Assembly (NCBI GenBank): GCA_964016875.1
Contig: OZ024724.1
Coordinates: 10,836,501 to 10,900,500 of the forward strand
Length of the DNA: 64,000 nt
Reading direction: 5' to 3'
From: Fallopia convolvulus
Taxonomy: Eukaryota; Streptophyta; Magnoliopsida; Caryophyllales; Polygonaceae
Position 1 is the first letter of the stretch, and every line of letters starts with the position of its first letter. The notes below the pieces were generated by a model. The model saw only the letters and a program-made list of their open reading frames with translations. It was not told where the DNA came from and did not search any database. This document shows positions 23,194-32,127 of the stretch, piece by piece. Position numbers and translations under genes: made by a program.

Positions 23194-25727
23194 TTAAATT
23201 CCGGACTCCTTACCACCTAGAATTCTCTTCCCACTCCCCTTGGTCTTAGCTTGTTCTGGTGGATGGATACTTATTGTGGTAGGCAATGATGTACCAACAA
23301 ATTCCTCAGCAATTTGTGCATTAAAGGAGCTAGAGCTTTGCATAACCATGCCTTTTTTCATAAGAGCTTCCTTCTGATCACTAATAAGGCACACAAAGTC
23401 CTTCAGATGCTGAGTAGTATCTCGCTCTAAAAGTCCCATGCAGCAGAAAAAGTCAGAAATCAGTGTATTTGTTAACTTTTGCCTCTCTTCCAACTCAGCA
23501 CAATGATCAACCAATGAACCGACAATACTGAAAATCGGCATTACGGTTGCAAGTTTAGTCCACCGAGTGAGGACAAATCTGCTGGGAATGCGTGTCATGT
23601 CCATGTTTTTAAAGACAAAAAACATGTGGCGACAAGGCATGCCAACACGTTCAAATTCTCTGCATGAGCAAACCACATTGTCGTCATTCTGAGTGTACAC
23701 AGTTTGCACTGTGGGCCGACCAGCTTGCACAATGGTGTATGTGATGGCTTCGTTTTCTGAGACCATACTAGTCAAACGACATTCAAAACAAGCAGAACAT
23801 ATTTCCGTCTGAATTAAATTGAAGACAGTCAATGTGAAAACCTCTGTTGCATGCCTTTCTAACTCAAGGGTAGTCCTAAAATCAGGAACCATAGTGGAAG
23901 ACTCGTAGTTCAGCTTTGACTGTGTATGTCTCTGAGCGTCTAATGCGCTATCAAAGTGCACTAATAGCTCCACAAGTCTGTAATTTCTATCGGTAAAGTG
24001 ACCAAATAAATTATTCTGTACCTCAGATATAGAAGTGGTCCTAACCAACCCACCGAACATTATATCTCTGAAGTAGGCTGGGATCCAAAACTGACGAATA
24101 GCAAACATATCATGGAACCACTTTTTGTTGTCGAGTGGATAAGAATCTACCAGAGCCAACCATTTCTCCTCAAATTCAGCCGACTCGAGAGAATAATTCC
24201 ACACAATAGAATGAAGTTTCTCCTTGAAAGCTGGACCATCTGCATCAGCTTTTGTCTTCTCGGGAACCTTCTGCATGATGTGCCACATGCAAAGACGGTG
24301 ATGTGCATTAGGAAATACACGCGCTATTGCAAACTTCATGGCCATATCTTGATCTGTGACTATTATTTTTGGACCATTCCCCATTGCTTTCTTAAACCTC
24401 TCAAAAAGCCAAACATAGGATTCAATATTTTCATTTAACAACAACCCGACACCAAATGTAACACACCTTTTATGGTGATCCAAACCGGTAAATGGAGAAA
24501 AAACCATTTCATACCTATATGAAAAACAAAAAGAGAGTACACGGCATGAAAGTGCATTGAAAACAGGTAAAAGTGCATTAAAAACAGCTAAAAGTGCACC
24601 AGAAAGTAATAATAGCGCATAAGAAAGAAGTGCAAGTATAATGTCAAAAAGTGCACTGAAAACAGGTAAAAGTGCATTATAAACAGGTAAAAGTGCACCC
24701 GAAACTAATAATAACGCATAAGAAAAAAGTGAAAGTAAATGTCAAAAAATGCATTGAAAACAGGTAAAAGTGCATTAAAAACAGCCAAAAGTGCAAGTAT
24801 AAGGTCAAAAAGTGCACTGAAAACAGGTAAAAGTGCATTTGAAATAGGTAAAAGTGCACTCGAAACTAATAATAGCGCATATGAAAAAATATACCTATTA
24901 GTCGTGTATGTAGCATCAAAGGACACAACTTCTCCAAAGAAGGCAAAGTTTTTTCTTGAGATCGGATCAGCCCAAAAAAACCTTGTCAACCGGTCTTGGG
25001 AATCCACATCGTATTCAAAGAAGAATGCGTCACAAAGTTCTTTTTTTTGATTGAATTTATCGATTAACACCTGAGCGTCTGAACCAGCAAAGAATGCCAA
25101 CAAATCTCTTCGGAAGTTTTTGAAATCAACAAGTGAAGCCCCCACGTTTGAATAGCCACCTACAAGTTCCTTAAACACCCTATGGCATTTTGTAGGACCG
25201 ACATTGGCTTTAGAACAATCGAGGATAAACTTCTTGTGGCCCATATGCAGATTTCGATTGGACTTTAAAAACTGCGAAAATCTACGCTCCACGGGCATAT
25301 GTGTATGACGCTCTACAAATGTTCTCACTACATAGCCCTTTCTCCCGGCAAATTTAAAAACAATTCTTGCCACACAACCACCCCGTTTCGATCTCCTTTG
25401 ACGAATTGGTTTGATTCGAGTATCCTTGTAACCTTCTTTTGAACATGTCATCCACTTAGTTATGACAGTGTCATCTTTTGTATGGCGAGCCCCGTGACGA
25501 ACTTCGAATGCACAAGAAGATGCATATCTTTTGTAGAACTCTGTACCTTCATCCAAAGTGGTGAAACGTTGACCTTCATATGGTTTCAACTCGGATGGAC
25601 ATGTGGGCAAATAATATGTCGTTCCCCCTTGAGATAGCTCAATGGAATATTCACAACTGTTTTTAGGTGATTCCTCATTCAGAATAGTAGTTGAAGAAGA
25701 GTTTGATGTCCCCGCTACAACTAACAT
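23194..25727 (-). CDS. FAR1/MULE transposase
   Basis: Two exons, 25727-24895 and 24514-23194, join in phase within an Arg codon and give 717 codons with no stop, so the gene looks intact. Domains: FAR1-type DNA-binding region (about 55-150, with GTEFYKRYA, TCSKEGYK and ERHTH); MULE DDE transposase with Asp271 (SFDATYTTN), Asp332 (VTDQDMAM) and Glu442 (SISEVQNN); SWIM zinc finger with Cys560, Cys562, Cys572 and His574 (CSCREFERVGMPCRH). The protein should cut and rejoin the element's ends in the nucleus. The ATG at 25,727 gives the longest frame; an acceptor-like TTAG just inside it means an upstream exon is possible. The 380-bp intron sits seven codons after Asp271 and consists almost wholly of GTGCA-motif units. 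The TAA at the end may be premature, because a zinc-knuckle-like tail continues in frame beyond it. Confidence 0.88.
24515..24894 (+). repeat. AAAAGTGCATT array G (transposase intron)
   Basis: The intron is nearly all motif units. GTGCA cores at 24,552, 24,573, 24,594, a GCGCA at 24,615, then 24,630, 24,651, 24,672 and 24,693 show 21-bp steps. The motifs are plus-oriented, so they are antisense to this gene but sense to the ULP1-like gene that carries the matching array C. Confidence 0.92.
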
Positions 25728-25759
25728 AAAAAGGGAAATATAAAGGTGTTAGTTGAAAG

Positions 25760-26212
25760 CTGTAAAAGTGCATTGAAAGTATAATAAAGTGAATTGTATA
25801 CTAGTAAAAGTGCATTACTTAAATCAGTGAAAAGTAAAAGTCATACAAAGTGGTATTAAGTAGCAAAAGTGCACTCTTAGGTGTAAAAAGTGCATTATTA
25901 ACTATGAAAAGTGCAATAAAAATATGTTCTCTATAAGGTCAAATATATGTTCTCTAAACAAAATGAAAAGTGCATTGTTAAGTATAAAAAGTGCACTATT
26001 AAGGCTGAAAAGTGCATTGTCATATACTAGTTATACTCCTTTTATGAAAAGTGCAAGTAACTAGGAAAAGTGCACTATTAAATCCTAAAAGTGCATTATT
26101 AAGTCCTAAAAGTGCATTATCAAATGAGAAGTGCAAAGTGCGTTATTTAAGTATGAAAAGTGCACTAGTAAGCCCTAAAAGTGCAGTATTAAGTCCCAAA
26201 AGTGCAACGTTG
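25760..26212 (+). repeat. AAAAGTGCATT array H (upstream of the transposase)
   Basis: About 16 plus-oriented motifs in the transposase 5' region. Cores at 26,070, 26,091, 26,112 and at 26,160, 26,181, 26,202 are exactly 21 bp apart. The intervening bases vary (TATTAAATCC, TATTAAGTCC, AGTAAGCCC), so this is not a perfect tandem repeat. Confidence 0.92.
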
Positions 26213-26676
26213 ATTCACACAGTTCAATCGATTCACTCAGTTCGGATTCGTCTAGTATTAAGTTCGATTCACACAGTTCAATCCAAATCCAACTAGATTC
26301 ACACTTGACCAGTTCAATCGATTCCGAAAAAATCACACAGATTCAATCCCTCTTACCACTTACAACACATATTCAATCACACAAATTCAATCCCTCACAC
26401 AGATTCAATCACACAGATTCCGAAAATTGTTCGATCTCGTTCAATGGATTTGTGAATCCCTCTTACCACGTTATGCCATGGTTGGAACGAGAGTCGCAGA
26501 TTCAAACTCGTTGAATTTTGGATTCGGCGATGGCGATCTCGTTCGGTGCGATCTCCTTCCGTTTCAATCGAATTCCACGATCTTCGATATGCCTTCTGCG
26601 TTTGAACGAACCCTAGACAGAACAAATTAGAGAGTTAAAAGACGTAAATGCCCCCGCGTCTAATAAAAGGGGAAAT
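26213..26676 (-). promoter_or_regulatory. right subterminal region, probable transposase promoter and 5' UTR
   Basis: 26,213-26,420 holds many ATTCACACAG and ATTCAATC short repeats. 26,420-26,640 is less AT-rich and could be the transposase leader or first exon. The frames found there have no protein-like pattern. I could not place a TATA box with confidence. Confidence 0.4.
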
Positions 26677-26764
26677 AAAATCAGCCCTTGGATCTCCTTG
26701 ATCCAAGGGTCCAAATTTCTCCTTCCGTTTCATGATAAGGGGATGTTTTATGGGAATCAAACTC
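26677..26764 (-). repeat. right terminal inverted repeat of the MULE
   Basis: Inverted partner of 11,575-11,662. It ends in CAAACTC and is followed directly by the target duplication TATAGATATT at 26,765-26,774. Confidence 0.85.
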
Positions 26765-26774
26765 TATAGATATT

Positions 26775-27142
26775 ATCTATTTTTTATTTTTAAACATTAT
26801 AAGTATTTATCATTAATTTTTTATTATAAAAGAAAAAAAATATATCTATAAATAATTTCGTGAAAAGACATCATGCTAAAAGGTAAAAGATATTTATACT
26901 TATTTAAAAATATTTTAAATTTGTTATCTTTAATTTTAAATATTTGTATAATGAAGTTTTCAAAAGATATTGTAATAATAAATAGATATTTGTTTAATGT
27001 TAAAGATAAATTTAAATAGTTAAAGAAGAATATAATAGGAAAGAGTTAAAATATTAGAATTAAAAATAAATTTTGTAAATATGAGTTGGGGCCAGAATCG
27101 TTCTGGTGGCTCGAAAAGATATAGCTTTAATATATAGTTATA
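26775..27142 (-). mobile_element. 5' half of a Helitron (minus), truncated
   Basis: The sequence follows the interior of the 10,977-11,570 Helitron from its ATTATCTATTTTT-like block through GGGGCCAGAATCGTTCTGG and TGGCTCGAAAAG to ATATATAGTTATA. The CTAG end is missing and the last bases have decayed. It was the DNA into which the neighbouring Helitron and then the MULE inserted. Confidence 0.65.
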
Positions 27143-27475
27143 AATTTGGTTTCATTTTAATAAGGTTTATAATCTGACTTTATTATTTTCGTCACATCTA
27201 ATTGGATTTAATTGTTTTTGCGATTTTTATGCACAAATGCTAAATATAAACATGTTTTATCTAAAACATCTCCATTTTAACCACTTTGACCTAAATACCC
27301 TTCAATAATAAAAATCCACTATAAGGAATCCTTGTTCTCTCACACCAGAGGAAAGCCCCTTGGAAGTTGAAGACCTGCATTAGATAATCTTGCATTTATG
27401 TATTTGGATTAGAAAACTGTTTAGTGTGCATTCTCAGAAATTATAGTCTTCTATTAGTTTGGTTTGTAGTCCTAA
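27143..27475. other. non-coding spacer
   Basis: I see no gene, repeat boundary or clear regulatory site here. Confidence 0.5.
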
Positions 27476-27842
27476 GGCCATCTCCAACAGTTTCTCTATA
27501 ATATTCTCCAAAATGAAGAATCAAAAGTCATTCTCCAAATAAAATTTACTTGAACTCCAATAGTTTCTTCATTTTAGAGAATCTTACATTTATTAGTTTT
27601 ATTTATACATATTTTTTTTTATAAATTTATATGGCCAATCACAAGTTTCCATGTATACACTTTTAATTTATGCATTCTCCAAATAAATTTGGAGATTCTC
27701 TGAATATAGGGAATACACCTCAATCTTTTGGAGAATTCTCCATTATAGAGAATTAGATAGGGAAGCTGTTAGGGCAAAAAAATGGGTAAAATTCTCCAAA
27801 TGCACAATTTCCAACAATTTGGAGAAGCTGTTGGAGATGGCC
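27476..27842. mobile_element. PIF/Harbinger-type (Tourist-like) MITE
   Basis: 367 bp with inverted ends GGCCATCTCCAACAG...CTGTTGGAGATGGCC, flanked by TAA on both sides (27,473-27,475 and 27,843-27,845), the Harbinger-type 3-bp target. Further inverted pairs (TTCTCCAAA/TTTGGAGAA) occur inside. No coding capacity. Confidence 0.88.
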
Positions 27843-28114
27843 TAAGATACGTACATTTGCCATTCTATATCTTTAGCGTTTTTGTCAGTGAGATAGATAG
27901 ATACATTTGGCACTTCTATATCTCTTTAGTGTTTTATTTATCATATAGATACTCCTGTTTTATGAGCCGTGGTCTAGTATTCAAGTGTTATCTCCCTTTT
28001 TCTTACATTTGCAGGTGTGGAATATATAGTCTGAAATTGTGGTTTTTGAGGTATAATAGGTTTGAAATTTAGACCTATTCAGGTTTACCCTTATTCTGCA
28101 AATCTCTTAAGATG

Positions 28115-28335
28115 AGTAGAGTTCACTCAAATCAACTCCCACGCCACCGCGCTCTCTTCCGTCGTATTACGTCTCCAACTCCGCCCCGATCGAAACCCTA
28201 ATCGCTCAAATCATCTCCTCCGTGGCACTCTCTTTCCTCTCCGCCTCGCGCGCCGTCGCGGTGTGCTCCGACGTCTCCAATCCGGTGCAAGTCAAGGCTC
28301 TGTTCAACGTCGCCGAGGCCACCTTCAGCGCTTAG
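28115..28335 (+). pseudogene. GC-rich captured gene fragment, unrecognised
   Basis: This is the only clearly GC-rich, codon-like stretch between 27 and 32 kb. One frame reads on from about 28,117 through STPTPPRSLPSYYV and SAPIETLIAQIISSVALSFL to VQVKALFNVAEATFSA and a TAG at 28,333-28,335. It has no start codon. It looks like a piece of an exon carried by transposition. I do not recognise the parent gene. Confidence 0.45.
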
Positions 28336-28770
28336 CCTCACATGGAAAAATGGATTTTTGGGTTTTTGAGAAATATGGTTTTATTTGTAGTATTTGTAGG
28401 ATATAAATGGGGGTATAAATGGAAAATGGTAATGGTGATAAATTTTTTTGGTGACGTTTAGCATGCCCCTTTTTATGATTTTTATGATATGGAGCTGATA
28501 TGGCATTAAGAAAATAAGAAGAAAAAAAGTGTAAAAATGTACCATGTAAATTTTTTTGGTGACGTTTAGCATGCCCCTTATTGTACTGGGTTAATATCAA
28601 AATAGTTCGTATTGTTGCGGGTGATTTTTAAAGTTCGTATTATTATTGGTTAAAAGTTGATACTTGATATTATTAAGAGTCATTTTTCCATTAATATATT
28701 TGATTGTGTTATCTCTAGAAAGAAAGTAAATAAAAAACAAACATTTCATTATTATTTTGCATAAATGATA
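28336..28770. repeat. inverted relative of the 7,570-7,925 repeat, with internal duplication
   Basis: The block GGTGACGTTTAGCATGCCCC occurs twice, at about 28,450 and 28,559. The part from TTGTACTGGGTTAATATC to TTAAGAGTCATTTTTCC is the reverse complement of the start of the 7,570 repeat. No gene is seen. Confidence 0.5.
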
Positions 28771-29065
28771 CTCCCTATGTTCCCATTTGTTTATCTAGTT
28801 TCCTTTTTAGGCGTCCCCTTTTGTTCATCCACTTTCCTTTTATATCTATATTTTTCTTATATTATTATCCCTACATAATATCATCTTTTACCCACTTTCC
28901 CAATTACTAATACTACTTTACACCTTTTATCCCTATAAAATTACACACATACCTAAAAAATATCACCTTTTACCCACTTTCCAATTACCGGCCAATACTA
29001 CTTTAAACCTTCCTTAATAACTACAAAAACCGTCCTTTTGGACAAACATACTGGAACGGAGGAAG
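28771..29065. mobile_element. Stowaway-type (Tc1/mariner) MITE
   Basis: 295 bp starting CTCCCTATGTTCCC and ending TGGAACGGAGGAAG, flanked by TA on both sides. This is the CTCCCTCCG-type inverted terminus and TA target of Stowaway elements. No coding capacity. Confidence 0.8.
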
Positions 29066-29067
29066 TA

Positions 29068-29875
29068 AGATAGAAAAATTTTCCTTATTTATATTTACTT
29101 TAGATATAATAAGATAAGATATTAGTCATCAATTTTTAATATTTTTCTATTTGTATTGTTCAAGATATCACAAATAAAGATAAAAAAAGTATTTTTGATA
29201 TATTTTTAATATCACTATTTAAAATAGCTATTTTAATATAAGGTGTTGTGAGTTGTGACACAATATGGTAGAAGATATATATTATCTTTATTTAAAAATA
29301 TTAATTATTTAAAATCACAAACAATCTATATTTCAAATACATTATCATTTATAAGGCTATTTTTATTTCAAATATATATATAAATGTGATCACGTGTACA
29401 TATTTTTTCTTATATTTTTTAATTTATCTTTTATAAATATAATAAATATAATGTCATTTTTTATCTATATTGGTCAAATCTACTAATATTATTTTATCTT
29501 TATGTTTATTTGGCTATAAAGTTTTACAAAAATTATCTACCAATATTAGTTATCTTTATGTTTATTGGTCAAATCTACCAATAAAATATCATTTATTTGG
29601 AAAAAAAATTCTATATCTTTTTATATAAATTAATAATATAAGATGGATTAAGATTATTATTTTTTATAACTATAGTTAAATATATGAGATGTATGTGATG
29701 GGATGAAAATACTATGACATGGCATATGACGTGTCAAAAATTGCATGACAAGGTTTAAGGAAAAGATGACATGTGTCAAAATCTGATGTGGCGTATTCTA
29801 GAAGCGACATGTGGACAAAGCTTACGTGGCGCAATGTGGTGGCTCCAAATCTTATAGTTTTTATATATATATAGA
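29068..29875 (-). mobile_element. 5' portion of a Helitron of the 7,926 family (minus)
   Basis: The right end, read on the minus strand, is TCTATATATATATAAAAACT followed by the TTTGGAGCCACC and TTGCGCCACGT blocks also present at 7926-8000. A piece left of the Stowaway MITE (28,690-28,740, TGTGTTATCTCTAGAAAGAA) matches the other element near 8,880-8,910 in reverse, so the MITE probably sits inside this Helitron. The CTAG end is not found. Confidence 0.65.
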
Positions 29876-30067
29876 AAATTAAGATCACTTTTATTTCAAG
29901 GGACGTTCATAATATATATTATAGTCAACCAAAATCTTCCTCATAGAATGGTATAAAATTATAAATTATAACAAAAAATTATTACCAAATCATAGATAAT
30001 AATAAAAAGATACTACTAGTTTTCACGATATTGAAAAGATTTTAGAGTAGTTAGTTATTATCAAATA
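29876..30067. other. AT-rich spacer
   Basis: Nothing recognisable is present. The last base before the next Helitron is A, as expected for its target. Confidence 0.5.
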
Positions 30068-30652
30068 CTAGTTTTACCCGTCGTACCATGTACGACTACG
30101 ATTCGATATTTTATATACGTTATAAATATGATATTAATAAATTAAAATATAATATAAACTTTAATATAAGTAATTTATTACTCGTAGAATGTATACTTTT
30201 TAATCAAATATTATATTCTTCATATTTTATTACTTTTCATGTACGTAAATTTAGTGATTATCAAATATTTCAATATATCTATTAAATATTTTATTATCTA
30301 TTTTTTTTTATTAATTTTAAACATTATAAATATTTATCATTAATTTTTTTTATAAAATAAAATCAGTTTATATCTATAAATAAATTCGTTAAAAGATTTA
30401 TGATAAAAGATTTATATTTATTTTAAAATATCTTATCTTTAATTTTAAATACTTGTATAAGGAAAATTTCAAAAGATATTGTTATATTGAATAGATATTT
30501 GTTTGATGTTAGAGATAAATTTAAATAGTTAAAAAAGAATTTAATAGAAAGAAGTTATAATAATAGAAATAAAATTAATTTTTTAAATTTGAGGTGGGGC
30601 CAGAATCGTTCTAGCAGCTCGAAAAGGGACAACTTTGATATATAGTTATAGA
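30068..30652 (-). mobile_element. non-autonomous Helitron (minus)
   Basis: A|CTAG (30,068-30,071) followed by the TTTTACCCGTCGTACCATGT hairpin region starts it on the plus strand, and ATATATAGTTATAGA|T ends it. It is 585 bp and close to 10,977-11,570 in length and sequence. Confidence 0.85.
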
Positions 30653-30983
30653 TTAATAAATAAAAATATAATATAAACTTCAATATAAGCAATTTTATTG
30701 CATCTAGAATGAATAATTTTTTTAATCAATATAAATGGTTAAATTTAATGTTGAGAATGAAGATATATTTTAATTTTAAATACTTGTTTAAAGAAGCTTT
30801 CAAAAGATATTGTTATACTAAATAGATATATGTTTGATGTTAGAGATAAATTTAAATAGTTTAAAAAGAATTTAATAGAAAGAAGTTATAATAATAGAAA
30901 TAAAAATTAAAATTTTAAATATGAGGTGTGGCTAGAATCATTTCGGTGGCTCGAAAGGAACAACTTTAATATATAGTTATAGA
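30653..30983 (-). mobile_element. partial Helitron copy into which the previous one inserted
   Basis: It contains family interior sequence (ATATAATATAAACTTC, GGCTAGAATCATTTCGGTGG) and ends ATATATAGTTATAGA at 30,983. The first part of the family sequence is missing, so one Helitron sits within or beside an older one. Confidence 0.65.
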
Positions 30984-31859
30984 TAATTTTTTCATATAAA
31001 AAATATTGGAAACTAAATAAAGATAATAAGCTTTTTCTTAAAAAAAATACTTTCAAATTTGGTGGAGAAAGATATATGTTTTTGAGATATTAGAAGATTA
31101 GTTTTCTTCTTTTAGAGGATCCAAACAATCAATTTTTCGTTTAAGAGATTTCGAAAATTAGTTCATAAAAAAATTCATCACGTCTTTCGCTCAATCAATA
31201 AAAAATTCATTAAGAGATTTTGAAGATTAGTTCTAGCATGGATGATCTGTTGTAAAATTACTTAAATTGATATATAAATTGATTTTTGTTAAAAAATAAA
31301 TGCAAAAAATATGTGATTTTGTATAAGAGTGTAGTTTAAAATTGACTTAGTATTTATTCACAAAAAATATCATAGTTTTTGGAAACAAATCTTTATTATA
31401 TTTATTCTTTAATATTTTTAATTGTAAATCTTTTTGAGAATAAATAAGATTTGGGTTTTTCAAATTAGGTTAATATATATCCACATTCATCAAATAGTTA
31501 AAAGCTTATTTTAATTTTTTAAAGTTTTTTTACAAAAAAAATTAATATTTCTTTAAAAATTGAAGGAAATAAAAATTAAAAATAATATAAATATGTTTAA
31601 TTAATATTATGTTGAGTGAACCTATAACTAAACTAAAGATTTTATAAATTGAAGATTAAAGTTTATTAGGTTGATTTAATGTTGATTTGTACATAATTTG
31701 TTTTTGAGAGGAAGATTTGTATGTAAATCTATTTAGGATTTTTTTAAAATAATTTTTCGTTAAGGAAAAGATTTTTTTATTCAAAAGGTTTTTATTTCAA
31801 AAGATTACACAATGAAAGATTAGGTTAAAAATAATCTTTATTGAAAATTACCAAAAATA
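30984..31859. other. AT-rich non-coding stretch
   Basis: No gene is seen. It may be the degraded interior of the Helitron whose 5' end is at 32,073, but I cannot show a 3' end for it. Confidence 0.4.
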
Positions 31860-32073
31860 AAAGAGACTTAAAGATGACATGTAAATGATATGGCAGAATA
31901 TAGTATGACTTGACCTATGACATGTAAAAAATATTATGACTTGGCTTAAGGAAAAGGTAACACATGACAAAATCCGTTGTGACATATTCTTAAAGCGACA
32001 TTTGGCAAAAGCTGAGGTGGCACAATGTGATGGCTCCAATTCTTATTGTTTATATATATATATATATATTAGA
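31860..32073 (-). mobile_element. 5' end of a Helitron of the 7,926 family (minus)
   Basis: Blocks GACATGTAAA, TGGCACAATGTGATGGCTCC and a (TA)n run lead to AGA|T at 32,073, matching the right end of the 29,068-29,875 copy. Only the 5' part is recognisable. Confidence 0.65.
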
Positions 32074-32127
32074 TTCGTGAAAAAGTATTTTGAGGATGTC
32101 ATCACATGGGGCCTTGTTCCCATCATT

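Larger units (their letters stand above)
11575..26764. mobile_element. autonomous Mutator-like element (MULE) carrying a ULP1-like gene
   Basis: The element is bounded by a perfect 10-bp duplication, TATAGATATT, at 11,565-11,574 and 26,765-26,774. Its ends are GAGTTTG... and ...CAAACTC. Inverted termini extend about 88 bp. Two genes start near the two ends and converge: a ULP1-like gene (plus) and a FAR1/MULE transposase (minus). The layout recalls the ULP-carrying MULEs of plants (Kaonashi-type) and VANDAL elements, which pair a transposase with accessory genes. A 2.6-kb solo LTR at 12,378-14,989 lies in the first intron. About 80 copies of a GTGCA-core motif fill its non-coding DNA. Confidence 0.93.

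Noticed and set aside
15631..26212. Regular short repeats that resemble a CRISPR array
   Set aside because: The repeat is only about 10-11 bp, spacers are about 10 bp and similar to each other, the sequence lies in introns of a plant MULE, and no cas genes are present.
26305..26630. Overlapping frames on both strands near the MULE right end
   Set aside because: They consist of short ATTCACACAG-type repeats and probable leader sequence; neither frame resembles a known protein.
28771..29065. Promoter or regulatory island because of unusual composition
   Set aside because: Terminal CTCCCT/GGAGG repeats and TA target sites identify it as a Stowaway-type MITE.
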